In this document: positions 43,982-54,539 of the stretch, one piece after another | Layout: every line of letters starts with the position of its first letter | How positions within the stretch are numbered: the stretch's first letter is position 1 | Assembly (NCBI GenBank): GCA_902523495.1 | Contig: CABYZU010000001.1 | Coordinates: 1 to 64,000, forward strand | From: an uncultured Pelagibacteraceae bacterium | Lineage (GTDB): Bacteria > Pseudomonadota > Alphaproteobacteria > Pelagibacterales > Pelagibacteraceae | Reading direction: 5' to 3' | Length of the DNA: 64,000 nucleotides | Position numbers and translations under genes: made by a program | The notes under the pieces: model-generated | Databases searched by the model: none | The model's input: only the letters and a program-made list of their open reading frames with translations | What the model was told of the DNA's origin: nothing

Positions 43982-44634
43982 TTAATTAAATAACTAAAGA
44001 TATAATGAAAAAGTAAATATGAAAATGGCACAGCAAAAATAATACCATCTATTCTATCAAGTAATCCGCCATGTCCAGGTAAAATTTTTCCAGTATCTTT
44101 TATTTTTGATTTACGTTTAAAGTATGAAATCAATAAATCTCCTAATTGACTAATTAATGATATTAAGAAAATACAAACTAAAAATATTATTAAATAATTA
44201 ATTGTCATAGAGCTGTAATTGATAAATTTTATGATTAATATACCTCCAATCATTGATAATAAAAAACCTCCAATTACTCCAGAGTATGTTTTGTTTGGAC
44301 TAACCTTTGTTAATTTTGGCCCTTTAAATAATTTGCCAAAAAAATATCCACCTAAATCTGTTAGGACTGAAATGGAAATTGCAAAAAGAAAAAAAGGATA
44401 GCTGTATTCTTTCCTAAATAAATAAGCAGAATAAATGGACAAACAAACAAAAATAATACCAAAAATTTTAGTCTGATATAAATTTTTTGTCATTTGTGAC
44501 CATTCATAAATACTTATCAATAAAATAATGCCTAAAAAAAAGATAAAAAAATAGGACCCTTTTATTATCAGAAATATAGACAAAGAAATTAGAACTAAAG
44601 AAGTAAATAATCTTTTTTCAAATTCAGTTTTCAT
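43978..44634 (-). CDS. cdsA: Phosphatidate cytidylyltransferase
   Basis: DLGGYFFGKLFKGPKLTKVSPNKTYSGVIGG, QLGDLLISYFKRKSKIKDTGKILPGHGGLLDRIDG. Confidence 0.95.
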   Translation of the reverse strand: MKTEFEKRLFTSLVLISLSIFLIIKGSYFFIFFLGIILLISIYEWSQMTKNLYQTKIFGIIFVCLSIYSAYLFRKEYSYPFFLFAISISVLTDLGGYFFGKLFKGPKLTKVSPNKTYSGVIGGFLLSMIGGILIIKFINYSSMTINYLIIFLVCIFLISLISQLGDLLISYFKRKSKIKDTGKILPGHGGLLDRIDGIIFAVPFSYLLFHYIFSYLIK

Positions 44635-45308
44635 TAAATACTCCCAAAATTTCTTTTTATACTCCTGTATTTTCTAATAATTTTATTATAATCCTTTTCG
44701 TTAAAATCAGGCCATAATTTTTTTTCAAAAAAAATCTCTGAATATGCTAATTGCCATAGTAAGAAATTACTTAATCTTTTTGTATTTCCAGTTCTAATCA
44801 ATAAATCTGGATCTGGAATATTTTTTGTTTGTAAATATTTATTTAAATTTTTTTCATTAATTGTTTCTTTATTTTGTTCTAACTGTTTAAAAGCATTTAT
44901 TATTTCTGATTTAGATCCATAATTTAAAGCTAAATTTATCTGCAATCTTTTATTTTTAGATGTTTTTTTTTCGGATATTTTCAAAAGATTATTTAATTTT
45001 AATGAAAAATTCTTTTTGCCAATTATTTTTAATTTAATTTTTTGTTTATTGAGATCATCAATTTTATCTTCGAGGAAACTTTCTAATAAGTTAAATAAAA
45101 ACTTTATCTCTTTTTTGGGTCTTTTCCAATTTTCAGTAGAAAAAGCATACAAAGTAAGAAATTTAATTTTATTTTTAATTGTCTCTTTTATTATTTTTTC
45201 AACAGTGTTTAAGCCTGCTTTATGACCTGCATTTCTTGAATTTTTATTTCTTACTCCCCATCTTCCATTGCCATCCATAATAATGGCGACATGATTTAAT
45301 GGGTTCAT
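44634..45308 (-). CDS. uppS: Undecaprenyl diphosphate synthase
   Basis: HVAIIMDGNGRWG, LTLYAFSTENWKRP, DLLIRTGNTKRLSNFLLWQLAYSE. Confidence 0.95.
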   Translation of the reverse strand: MNPLNHVAIIMDGNGRWGVRNKNSRNAGHKAGLNTVEKIIKETIKNKIKFLTLYAFSTENWKRPKKEIKFLFNLLESFLEDKIDDLNKQKIKLKIIGKKNFSLKLNNLLKISEKKTSKNKRLQINLALNYGSKSEIINAFKQLEQNKETINEKNLNKYLQTKNIPDPDLLIRTGNTKRLSNFLLWQLAYSEIFFEKKLWPDFNEKDYNKIIRKYRSIKRNFGSI

Positions 45309-45856
45309 ATAGTCATTATTTCTTTTTCTTTTGATGAAACTTTTTCGTCTACTGTTGAAATATGTTTGTCAGTTATATTCTGAACGTTTTTTTCATAAGA
45401 CTTTTCCTCATCCTCTCCAATTTCTTTAAACTTTAAAAGTTTTTTTAATTCTTCGTTTGCATCTCTTCTTATATTTCTTATTGAAATTTTGCATTTTTCA
45501 CCCATCGATTTTATTAATTTTTTTAGTTCGGATCTTCTTTCTTGGTTTAATTCAGGTATTGGCAATCTTATCAATTGACCATCAATTTGAGGATTTAGAC
45601 CTAGTTCAGATTTTTTAATGGCTGAGTCAATTAAATGCACATTATTTTGATCCCATACTTGAATATTAATCATTCTCGGTTCTGGTGTTGTTATACTTCC
45701 AATTTGATTAATCGGCATTTGTTGACCATATACATCAACTTTAATAAGATCTAGCATTGCTGTATTTGCTCTTCCTGTTCTTAGAGAAGATAATTCCTTA
45801 GAAAAAACTTCTATCGCCTTGTCCATTTTAAGGCTGTATGTTTTTTCATCAAACAT
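45305..45856 (-). CDS. frr: Ribosome recycling factor
   Basis: SLRTGRANTAMLD, PEPRMINIQVWDQ, IRNIRRDANEELKKL. Confidence 0.96.
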   Translation of the reverse strand: MFDEKTYSLKMDKAIEVFSKELSSLRTGRANTAMLDLIKVDVYGQQMPINQIGSITTPEPRMINIQVWDQNNVHLIDSAIKKSELGLNPQIDGQLIRLPIPELNQERRSELKKLIKSMGEKCKISIRNIRRDANEELKKLLKFKEIGEDEEKSYEKNVQNITDKHISTVDEKVSSKEKEIMTI

Positions 45857-46708
45857 TTATTCACCTATTTTAATTCTACTAAATTCTTTGATTTTTAAAT
45901 CATTAATTGCAAGTTCTTTTATAACATCTTGAACTTTTTTTTTAGGTTCCATTACCCAAGCCTGAGTTAAAAGTGCATTTTCCTCTTTAAACTTATTCAT
46001 TTTTCCTAAACTTATCTTTTTTGTTATCTCCTCAGGTTTACCAGAATTTTTTAATTCTTGGGAAATCAATTCTTGTTCTTTATCAATAATAGACTTATCT
46101 ATAAGATTTGACTCAAGTGCCAAGGGATTTGAGGCTGCAATATGCATTGATAATTGCTTTCCAAAAGTTTGTACTATTTCCGAATTTTCTTTTGTTTCCA
46201 AAGATACAACTACAGCTAATTTAGCTAAATTATCTTTTACAACTGTATGCAAATATTGATAGTTCATTGATGAAGAATTTTCGATAGTTTTAGTTTGTCC
46301 AATTGTTATTTTTTCTCCGATTTTTGCAATTAAAGAAACTAAGTTATCATCAACAGACGAGCCATTTTTCATCTTTGTTTTTTTTAATTCCTCAAGATTT
46401 GAACCTTTTAAGTTATTTAATTCACTTAATTCTTTAACAAAAACTATGAAATCCTCATTTTTCGCAACAAAATCGGTTTCGCAATTTACCTCGATTATTG
46501 AAGTCTTTTTTTTATCCCCACTTATAGCAACTACCCCTTCTTTTGCATCTCTGGACATTTTTTTTGAAGCCTTAGATATTCCTTTTATTCTTAGTACTTC
46601 TATGGCCTTATCTAAATCACCATTGGACTCTTTTATAGCTAAATTACAATCTTTAAAACCAGCTCCAGTAGCTTCTCTAAGTTTTTTGACTTTTTTAATA
46701 TCACTCAT
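45857..46708 (-). CDS. tsf: Elongation factor Ts
   Basis: [38 protein letters not shown]. Start set at [12 protein letters not shown] (46708); the longer ORF extends into rpsB. Confidence 0.95.
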   Translation of the reverse strand: MSDIKKVKKLREATGAGFKDCNLAIKESNGDLDKAIEVLRIKGISKASKKMSRDAKEGVVAISGDKKKTSIIEVNCETDFVAKNEDFIVFVKELSELNNLKGSNLEELKKTKMKNGSSVDDNLVSLIAKIGEKITIGQTKTIENSSSMNYQYLHTVVKDNLAKLAVVVSLETKENSEIVQTFGKQLSMHIAASNPLALESNLIDKSIIDKEQELISQELKNSGKPEEITKKISLGKMNKFKEENALLTQAWVMEPKKKVQDVIKELAINDLKIKEFSRIKIGE

Positions 46709-46709
46709 A

Positions 46710-47519
46710 TTAATTAATTGTTTTTTTATCTTTCGTACTAAATTTTTTGTCCAGTTTTTCTCTATCAGTTTCTTGTACGGTTTTAGAGGATTTGGCCTCT
46801 TTATTTTTAATATCTTTTTTTTCAATCACTGGAGCTGTCTCTTTTGCTGAAATAATTGTTTCTTTAATTAGATTACAATATAAATCTATAGATCGCCTTG
46901 CATCATCATTACCAGGTATTGGAAAATCTATACCATCAGGATTTGAGTTACTGTCTAGTATTGCAACAATTGGAATTCCTAATTTGACAGACTCTTGAAT
47001 AGCAAGAGATTCATAATTTGTATCAATGATAAACACTAAATCAGGTACTTTTTTCATTTCCACAATACCTCCTAATGATCTTTGAAGTTTATCTTTTTTG
47101 ACACTCATCTTTAGAAGTTCTTTTTTAGTAAAGCCTCTATTTTCAGAAACTAAATTTTGTTCGAGTTTTTTTAATTTTTTTATTGAATTTGAAATTGTTC
47201 CCCAATTTGTTAACATTCCACCAAGCCATCTATAGTTTACAAAATATTGATCTGTTTCCTTCGCTACTTCTGCAATAGCTTCAGATGCCTGTTTTTTTGT
47301 TGATACAAATAATATTTTGCCATTATTTGAAATAATTTCATGAATTTTTTTAAGTGCTACTTTAGTTAGCTCTAAAGTTTGGGTGAGATCAATTATATGA
47401 ATTGAATCTCTTTTACCAAATATATATTGCTTCATTTTCGGATTCCATCTAAGGGTTTTATGTCCTAAATGAACACCTGCTTCTAGTAATTGTTGAATTG
47501 TAACGTTAGGTATTTTCAT
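46710..47519 (-). CDS. rpsB: 30S ribosomal protein S2
   Basis: [50 protein letters not shown]. Start set at MKIPNVT (47519). Confidence 0.95.
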   Translation of the reverse strand: MKIPNVTIQQLLEAGVHLGHKTLRWNPKMKQYIFGKRDSIHIIDLTQTLELTKVALKKIHEIISNNGKILFVSTKKQASEAIAEVAKETDQYFVNYRWLGGMLTNWGTISNSIKKLKKLEQNLVSENRGFTKKELLKMSVKKDKLQRSLGGIVEMKKVPDLVFIIDTNYESLAIQESVKLGIPIVAILDSNSNPDGIDFPIPGNDDARRSIDLYCNLIKETIISAKETAPVIEKKDIKNKEAKSSKTVQETDREKLDKKFSTKDKKTIN

Positions 47520-47529
47520 ATTTTTTCCC

Positions 47530-47590
47530 GGTTGAGCCACCACAGTAATTTCCAATTAAGGACCGGAGGTCTCAAACCAAAAACTGTGTG
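47530..47590 (-). promoter_or_regulatory. Candidate structured rpsB (S2) mRNA leader
   Basis: On the minus strand: CACACAGT ... GGTTTGAG, hairpin GACC-TCC-GGTC, hairpin TAATT-GGA-AATTA, CTGTG, CTCAACC. GGTTTGAG can pair with CTCAACC and CACAG with CTGTG; GC-rich relative to surroundings. Matches the location of the published S2-leader motif of Pelagibacter. Confidence 0.75.
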
Positions 47591-47649
47591 CGTATTAGTT
47601 TAAATTAGTGAGTTTTTACAAAGATTTTTTTTAATAAACAAGCTTAAAA

Positions 47650-50600
47650 TTATCTAATTATAGCGGATATTTCTTTATTTCTAATAAGATTTAACATTTT
47701 CCTATCAATATTTCGTTTATTTTTGAGAGTAAAATTCAATTCATTATTTTTATCATTTATTTTTATTTTTATTAACGTATTTCCCTTGTCTGGAATAATT
47801 TTTGAAATTTCTTTTAATTCTTCCATAGATTTAATTTGAAACATGACTTCTTCTATGGGTTTATTCAATAATTCAGACAAAGAAGCAATTTTTTGAACAT
47901 TTATTCTCTTAAAACGATTTTCTATTTCTGAGTTAGACTTGATTAAGGTAAGGATTAATGAAGAACCCTCTTTCAAAATTTCACGATTTTTTTCTAATAC
48001 TTCAGAAAAAATGAATAACTCGAAAACACTTGTTAGATCTGTTAATTTTAATACTGCATAGGGATTACCTTTTGCTGTCTTTCTTTCCTGTATTTTTAGC
48101 AAAGTCGCGGCAATATTTGAATTTGTAATTTCTTTATTATTATTAAAATTTAAAAAATCTTGAATATTATAATCTTTAAATATTTCTTTAAATTGATTTA
48201 GAGGATGATTAGAAACAAAAAAACCAACAGCTTCAAATTCTTTTGATAATCTTTCCTCAAAATTCCAATCGTGAGAATTTGCAACAATGTCTTCATCTTG
48301 GCTACCATTATCTTCAAATAAATCAATTTGGTTAGCAAATTTATTTTCATAAATATTTTTAGTTTTTTTTATAAAATTTGGTATTGATAAAAGTAATGAT
48401 TTTCTATTTGTATTAAGATTATCAAAAGCGCCTGCTTTAACTAATCCTTCTAATTGCAACTTGTTAATGTCTTTAGGATTTACTCTATTTATAAAATCTT
48501 TGATCGACTTAAATTTTCCATTTAAGGCTCTTTCCTTAACAATGTTTGAAACTGCTTCAAATCCTACAGCCTTGATAGCACCTAACGCATAATAGAATTT
48601 TTCTCCATCTGTTCTAAAATCAGCAAAACATTCATTTATATCAGGTCTTATTATTTTTATATTTAATCTTTTTAATTCCTCATAAAATTCACTTAATTTA
48701 TTTTGATTAGAGATATCCATTGTCATTGATGCTGCAATAAACTCTTTTGGGTAGTAAGTTTTTAGATAAGCAGTTTGATATGAAATTATTGCATATGCAG
48801 CTGCATGACTTTTGTTGAAACCATATTCTGCAAACGGCTCGATTTTTAAAAAAATCCCCGCTGCAACATCTTTGCTAATTCTGTTGTTTACAGCACCAGA
48901 AATGAAATTTTGTTTTTGCTTTTCTAGTTCAGCTCGTTTCTTTTTACCCATCGCCCTTCTTAAGATATCTGCTTGACCAGCTGTAAAACCAGATAGTTTT
49001 TGCGCAATTTGCATGACTTGTTCTTGATAAATTATTACTCCATAGGTAGGTCTTAAAATATCTTCAAGCAAAGGATGTAAATAATCTGGTGTCTGTTTTC
49101 CGTGTTTGCAGTCGTTGTAGATTGGTATATTACTCATTGGACCTGGTCTATAAAGTGCTACCAATGCAATAATATCCTCTATATGATTTGGTCTCATTTG
49201 CATTAAGGCTTCACGCATCCCAGCACTTTCAATTTGAAATAAGCCCACAGTTTTGCCAGAAGATAATAAATCAAAAACTTTTTGATCCTCAAAATTAATA
49301 TTTTTTATATTAAAATTATTGTCTTTTTTTCTTATCAATTTTTGAGTGTTATTTATAACTGTTAAAGTTTTTAATCCCAAAAAATCAAACTTTATCAATC
49401 CAGCATTTTCAGCAGAATACATGTCAAATTGAGTTGAAGGTAATAATAATTCAGAAGTTGAATCTTTATACAATGGAACTATCTCAGTTAACTTTTTATC
49501 TGCTATCACAACACCAGCAGCATGAGTTGCAACATTTCTATTTAAACCCTCTAGCTTTAAAGAAAGATCTGTGAGTTTTTTTACTCTACTATCCTCATTT
49601 ATCAGTTTTTGAAGTCTAGGTTCACCCGCAATGCATTCTGTAAGATTTTGGGGCCTCGATGGATCAAATGGAATCATTTTCGATATACTGTCAACAAAAC
49701 CATAAGCCAATCCTAAAACACGTCCAACATCTCTTATAACCATCCTGGCTTTTAATTTTCCAAATGTGATTATATGAGCAACACTATTTTCGTATTTTTT
49801 AGTTAAATATTCAAAAACTAAATCTCTTTTTTCTTCGCAGAAGTCTATATCAAAATCAGGCATTGAGATTCTGTCCGGATTTAAAAATCTTTCGAAAATT
49901 AAATTAAATCTTATTGGGTCAACATCTGTTATTGAAAGACACCAGGCGACCAAAGAGCCAGCACCAGATCCTCTACCAGGCCCCACTGGAATATCGTTTT
50001 CTTTAGCCCATTTTATGTAATCAGATACAATTAAAAAATAACTTGCATAATTCATCTTAATTATGATTTCTAACTCATGATGTAATCTGTCTTTATATTT
50101 CAAATAATTTTTATTAGATAAGAAATCTTTTTCACTTAACTTAAATATATTTATAAATTTTTCGTTAAGACCATCTAATGAGTCTTTTTTTAAAATTTCA
50201 TCTGCACTAATACCCTTATCAGAACTAATATTAGGTAATACGGGTTTAGATGATAAAGGTCTAAAATTACACCGAAATGGAAAATTATAATTATTTTCTA
50301 ATGCTTCTGGTAAATCAGCAAACAAGTCAATCATTTCTGAGTTGCTCTTAAGATAATGCTGATTGCTAAATCTAATTCTATTTTTTTCGTTTACATAAGT
50401 CTTATTCTTTATACATATCAATGCATCATGTGCCTCATGCATATCTTTATTTATATAAAAAACCTCGTTTGTTGCAATTAAAGGAATATCTAATTTTTTT
50501 GAACTTATTAAGTTATATTTTTCAAATTCTTTTTCATTTTGGTCACCATGACGTTGAATTTCAATATAAAATCTATCTCCATAATTAGTTTTTAGTTTTA

Positions 50601-51066
50601 AAAAAATTTCATTAATTTCCGAAAATTTACCTTTATTAAATAGTTGTCCCAGCAAGCCGTTGATTGTTCCAGAGAATATTGCTACACCTTCATTATTACT
50701 CAATAATTCATTAAAATCTAAATGGGGTTCAGAAAGTTGATCATTTTTTAAAAAAGACAGTGATGACAATTTTATTATTGTTTTATACCCATCTTCATTT
50801 AAAGCAAATAATGGTAGCAGACCAGTTGTATCATTTAATTTAAAATTAATTTGAGTCCCAATTATTGGTTGAGATCCAGATTTAGATAATTTTTCAGCAA
50901 ACTCTAAGGCACCACACAGATTAGATGTATCGCATAAACCAACTGCTTTTAACTTATTTTCTTTAGAAATGTCTTTTAAATCATCTATCTTGATAGCTCC
51001 CTCGCAAATGGAGAATTGAGAATGGATTTTTAGATGATTAAAATTCTCAGAATTAGATTCTTGCAT
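47650..51066 (-). CDS. dnaE: DNA polymerase III subunit alpha
   Basis: PHP domain, VGPGRGSGAGSLVAWCLSITDVDPI, PDFDIDFCEEKRD, QEQVMQIAQKLSGFT. Confidence 0.96.
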   Translation of the reverse strand: MQESNSENFNHLKIHSQFSICEGAIKIDDLKDISKENKLKAVGLCDTSNLCGALEFAEKLSKSGSQPIIGTQINFKLNDTTGLLPLFALNEDGYKTIIKLSSLSFLKNDQLSEPHLDFNELLSNNEGVAIFSGTINGLLGQLFNKGKFSEINEIFLKLKTNYGDRFYIEIQRHGDQNEKEFEKYNLISSKKLDIPLIATNEVFYINKDMHEAHDALICIKNKTYVNEKNRIRFSNQHYLKSNSEMIDLFADLPEALENNYNFPFRCNFRPLSSKPVLPNISSDKGISADEILKKDSLDGLNEKFINIFKLSEKDFLSNKNYLKYKDRLHHELEIIIKMNYASYFLIVSDYIKWAKENDIPVGPGRGSGAGSLVAWCLSITDVDPIRFNLIFERFLNPDRISMPDFDIDFCEEKRDLVFEYLTKKYENSVAHIITFGKLKARMVIRDVGRVLGLAYGFVDSISKMIPFDPSRPQNLTECIAGEPRLQKLINEDSRVKKLTDLSLKLEGLNRNVATHAAGVVIADKKLTEIVPLYKDSTSELLLPSTQFDMYSAENAGLIKFDFLGLKTLTVINNTQKLIRKKDNNFNIKNINFEDQKVFDLLSSGKTVGLFQIESAGMREALMQMRPNHIEDIIALVALYRPGPMSNIPIYNDCKHGKQTPDYLHPLLEDILRPTYGVIIYQEQVMQIAQKLSGFTAGQADILRRAMGKKKRAELEKQKQNFISGAVNNRISKDVAAGIFLKIEPFAEYGFNKSHAAAYAIISYQTAYLKTYYPKEFIAASMTMDISNQNKLSEFYEELKRLNIKIIRPDINECFADFRTDGEKFYYALGAIKAVGFEAVSNIVKERALNGKFKSIKDFINRVNPKDINKLQLEGLVKAGAFDNLNTNRKSLLLSIPNFIKKTKNIYENKFANQIDLFEDNGSQDEDIVANSHDWNFEERLSKEFEAVGFFVSNHPLNQFKEIFKDYNIQDFLNFNNNKEITNSNIAATLLKIQERKTAKGNPYAVLKLTDLTSVFELFIFSEVLEKNREILKEGSSLILTLIKSNSEIENRFKRINVQKIASLSELLNKPIEEVMFQIKSMEELKEISKIIPDKGNTLIKIKINDKNNELNFTLKNKRNIDRKMLNLIRNKEISAIIR

Positions 51067-51736
51067 TAATAGTTTTTATATTACCATTAACTATTTCCAA
51101 CATGCAATCTGACTTTTTTGCAAAAAATCTATTATGGGTTGCAAAGATAATTAATCTGTTTGCATTTATTTGTTTTTTTAAAAGACCAAAAACACTTTTT
51201 GCTGTAGTAAGATCCAGACTTCCAGTTGGCTCATCAGCTAAAATAATTTGTGGATCGTTAATTAAAGCTCTAGCTATTGATACTCTTTGCTTTTCACCCC
51301 CAGAAAGTTCTGTTGGATAGTGATAAATTCGATTTGATAAACCAACTTTTCTTAATAATTTTTTTGATTTTGTTACAGAAATTTCTTTATTTTTTTCAAT
51401 TGCGAGATTGGCTAAATAAACATTTTCTAAAGCTGTAAAGTCTGGAAGTAGATTATCTTGTTGATATATAATTCCAATTTTATTAGCCCTTAAAATATCA
51501 TTATAATTGGTGTTTTGAAAATCAATTTGATAATTTCCATATTTAATTGTACCTCCAGATGGTCTATCAATTAATGATAACAGGTTTAATAATGTTGATT
51601 TTCCAGAACCGGAAGGTCCCATAAGAGAGTAGATTTTTCCAAGTTTGAAATTATATGTAAGTTTTTTCAAAACTCTTACATCTTTGTGATGTGTAAAAGA
51701 CTTCGAAATATTTGAAAGTTTAATAAAATTATTCAT
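51053..51736 (-). CDS. lolD: Lipoprotein-releasing ABC transporter ATP-binding protein
   Basis: [49 protein letters not shown]. Confidence 0.92.
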   Translation of the reverse strand: MNNFIKLSNISKSFTHHKDVRVLKKLTYNFKLGKIYSLMGPSGSGKSTLLNLLSLIDRPSGGTIKYGNYQIDFQNTNYNDILRANKIGIIYQQDNLLPDFTALENVYLANLAIEKNKEISVTKSKKLLRKVGLSNRIYHYPTELSGGEKQRVSIARALINDPQIILADEPTGSLDLTTAKSVFGLLKKQINANRLIIFATHNRFFAKKSDCMLEIVNGNIKTINARI

Positions 51737-52961
51737 ATTTTAATGTTTTAACAGGATCTAGTTTTGCTGCTTTTAAAGCAGGAAAAATTGAAACAATAAT
51801 TGTAATTAATAATGAGCATATAGAGATTAATAAAATTGATGGTAAGTTTATCTCGGAAGGCATTGTGCTTAAAAAATATATTTCCTCTGGAAACAAGCTT
51901 ATATTAAATAATGTGCTTAAAAATTGTCTTAAATCCTCAATATAGATTGAAAAAGTTACACCAAGAATAATACCAAAAATTGTAGCAGAGGTTCCTATTA
52001 TTACTCCAACCAGAAAAAATATCTTTATAATTGATTTATTAAGTACACCAATTGATTTTAATATTGCAATATCTTTTGTTTTGTTTTTTACCAATATTGT
52101 TAACCCAGAGATAATGTTAAATGCAGCAACAATTATAATTAAGGACAATATTATAAACATAACATTCCTCTCAACTTTTAGGGCCGAAAATAGCGCACTA
52201 TTCATATCTGACCACGAATAAACAAATTCATTTTGAAAGATTTGCTGAACTATTTCTTTTTGGTCTTCAATTTTTTGAGGATCTTTAAGATAAATTTCTA
52301 AATTTCTATCATCTTGATTTAAATTAAAAAACTCTTCTAAAGTTGATAAATTAATAAAGGCTATGTTATTATCAAAATCAACAAGTCCACTTTCAAAAAT
52401 TGATGTTACTGTAAAAGTTTTTTGCTTAGGTATATTACCTATTATTGTTTCAATTCCACTTGATGACATTATGGTAATATCATCTCCAATATCAAGATCT
52501 AGAGTAAAACTAAGCTCTTTTCCAATCGAAATAAAATTTTTATTTAAATTGTTTTGATTGCCCAGAAAATTTTTATTTTGTACCAATTCAAGTTTAGGAA
52601 AATCATTACTTAAGTAACCTCGAAGGACTAATCCTTTTGAAGTTTTACTTTTAATCATTATAGCTTCACCCGAATTACTTAAAATTAAATCATTTGATAT
52701 AATTTTCAGATTGGTTTGATTGAGGTTATCAATTTGAATCTTTTTTTCATATGGTTTAACAGTTATATGCGCATTAAATCCCACAATCTTGTTAATTAGT
52801 TCTGTCCGAAATCCATTCATGACAGACATAACAATGATTAAAACAGCAACACCAAGACTAATACCAATAAATGAAAAGATTGAAATAATATTTAAAAAGC
52901 CATCTTTTTTTCTAGCTTTTAAAAATCTGAATGTAATTTCTTTTTCTAAAGTAGAAATCAA
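51729..52961 (-). CDS. lolC: Lipoprotein-releasing ABC transporter permease (LolC/E)
   Basis: FSFIGISLGVAVLIIVMSVMNGFRTEL and FtsX domain (AFNIISGLTILVKNKTKDIAILKSIG). Confidence 0.92.
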   Translation of the reverse strand: MISTLEKEITFRFLKARKKDGFLNIISIFSFIGISLGVAVLIIVMSVMNGFRTELINKIVGFNAHITVKPYEKKIQIDNLNQTNLKIISNDLILSNSGEAIMIKSKTSKGLVLRGYLSNDFPKLELVQNKNFLGNQNNLNKNFISIGKELSFTLDLDIGDDITIMSSSGIETIIGNIPKQKTFTVTSIFESGLVDFDNNIAFINLSTLEEFFNLNQDDRNLEIYLKDPQKIEDQKEIVQQIFQNEFVYSWSDMNSALFSALKVERNVMFIILSLIIIVAAFNIISGLTILVKNKTKDIAILKSIGVLNKSIIKIFFLVGVIIGTSATIFGIILGVTFSIYIEDLRQFLSTLFNISLFPEEIYFLSTMPSEINLPSILLISICSLLITIIVSIFPALKAAKLDPVKTLKYE

Positions 52962-54292
52962 TTTTTTTCTTTTTGTTCTTTAATTTTATCTATTATATCA
53001 AATATCTTCAATTTTTGAGTTTCTTTTCCAACTTCTTTAAATTCTATTAAATCGCCATCAACATGTTTACCAATTATTATTTGATATGGAGCACCTATTA
53101 AATTCATCTTTTTTATTTTTGATGAAAAATTTTCATCAGTATCATCAATTATTGCATCAATATTGTTTTTTTCTAATTCAAAACTAATCCTATTTGCTTT
53201 TTCTAGAGCTGAGTCATTATTTTTATTTATCATTGGTATTATTCCAACAGCATATGGAGCAACAGATATTGGCCATTTCATGATCTCATTTTTCTCATCA
53301 TATTTTGCCTCTATTATTGCGCCCACTAATCTTGAAACTCCTACGCCATATGAACCCATTTTGACAAAGTCTTTTTTACCACCAGGAAGATCTACTGATG
53401 CTCCCATTGGTTTTGAGTATTTGTCACCAAAATAAAATATATGTCCAACCTCAATGCCTTTAGTTTTTAATCTGTTAGTTTCTAAAACTTTTTTTTCAAA
53501 CTCATCCTTATTAAATTTTTCGTCAGTAACTGAATAAAACTCTTCATACTTTTTTCTCAATTCCTCTAAAGACTTTTTTTCTAATTTTGTACCTTCACTT
53601 TTCAAATCAAAAATTCTTTTATCCGTAAAAATTTTACTTTCACCAGTTTCAGCTAAAATAATAAACTCATGAGAAAGATTACCTCCTATAGGTCCAGTAT
53701 CAGCAGCCATTGGGATTGCGGTAAGATCTAATCTTTTAAAAATTTTTAAATATGATAAAAAAAATTTATTATAAGAAAATAAAGCTTCGTCATCAGAAAT
53801 GTCAAATGAGTATGCGTCTTTCATATAAAACTCTCTGCATCTCATTATTCCAAATCGTGGTCTAATCTCATCTCTAAATTTCCATTGAATATGATATAAA
53901 AGTTGTGGAAGAGATTTATAAGATTTAACTGAAGCTCTAAATATATCGGTTACAAGTTCTTCATTAGTTGGGCCATAAAGCATTTCACGATCTTGACGAT
54001 CTTTTATTCTAAGCATTTCTTCTCCATAATCCTCGTACCGCCCACTCTCTTTCCATATTTCACTTGATTGTATCGTTGGCATTAAAATTTCTTGAGCTCC
54101 AATTTTATTTTGTTCTTCTCTAACAATTTGCTCAATCTTTTTCATCACCCTGAAACCTAATGGTAACCACGAGTAAATTCCTGATGATGACTGTTTAATC
54201 ATCCCAACTCTCAACATTAATTGATGTGATTTTATTTTAGCTTCTGAAGGATTGTTTTTTAAAATTGGAATAAATGATTGTGAAATATACAT
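52958..54292 (-). CDS. proS: Prolyl-tRNA synthetase (short form)
   Basis: Class II aaRS: MLRVGMIKQSSSGIYSWLPLGFRVMKKIE, YGPTNEELVTDIFR; 444 aa without insertion domain. Confidence 0.95.
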   Translation of the reverse strand: MYISQSFIPILKNNPSEAKIKSHQLMLRVGMIKQSSSGIYSWLPLGFRVMKKIEQIVREEQNKIGAQEILMPTIQSSEIWKESGRYEDYGEEMLRIKDRQDREMLYGPTNEELVTDIFRASVKSYKSLPQLLYHIQWKFRDEIRPRFGIMRCREFYMKDAYSFDISDDEALFSYNKFFLSYLKIFKRLDLTAIPMAADTGPIGGNLSHEFIILAETGESKIFTDKRIFDLKSEGTKLEKKSLEELRKKYEEFYSVTDEKFNKDEFEKKVLETNRLKTKGIEVGHIFYFGDKYSKPMGASVDLPGGKKDFVKMGSYGVGVSRLVGAIIEAKYDEKNEIMKWPISVAPYAVGIIPMINKNNDSALEKANRISFELEKNNIDAIIDDTDENFSSKIKKMNLIGAPYQIIIGKHVDGDLIEFKEVGKETQKLKIFDIIDKIKEQKEKN

Positions 54293-54293
54293 T

Positions 54294-54539
54294 CTAAGTG
54301 ATTATATTTCTTAAATTTAAATATTCAAATTTCATAAGTATGTAAATGATTATAAACAAAATTGTTGTTATTCCAGTACAATAAACAAATTTCTTTAGCA
54401 TTTTTGGATTTTCTGGTGAACCTGGATCCTCTCCTTCAATTTTGATTACTTTATTTCTCTCTACATCTATTGGTAGAATTGCAAAAAAAACTATCCACCA
54501 AATAATTATATAGATTATTGCTAATCCTGTAGGACTCAT
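54294..54539 (-). CDS. DUF1467-like small membrane protein
   Basis: IIIWWIVFFAILPIDVERN...GEDPGSPENPKMLKK, typical spacing and location next to proS/rnj in alphaproteobacteria. Confidence 0.75.
   Translation of the reverse strand: MSPTGLAIIYIIIWWIVFFAILPIDVERNKVIKIEGEDPGSPENPKMLKKFVYCTGITTILFIIIYILMKFEYLNLRNIIT

Noticed and set aside
46709-46825. N-terminal extension of tsf ORF into rpsB
   Set aside because: EF-Ts family begins near [17 protein letters not shown]; the extension is out-of-frame rpsB coding sequence.
46446-46850. 134-aa plus-strand ORF opposite tsf/rpsB
   Set aside because: Antisense to two conserved translation genes.
47650-51066. Altered PHP active-site residues in DnaE (CDTSNL instead of TDHGNL)
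   Set aside because: Similar D-T-G-N forms are usual in alphaproteobacterial DnaE; not unusual here.
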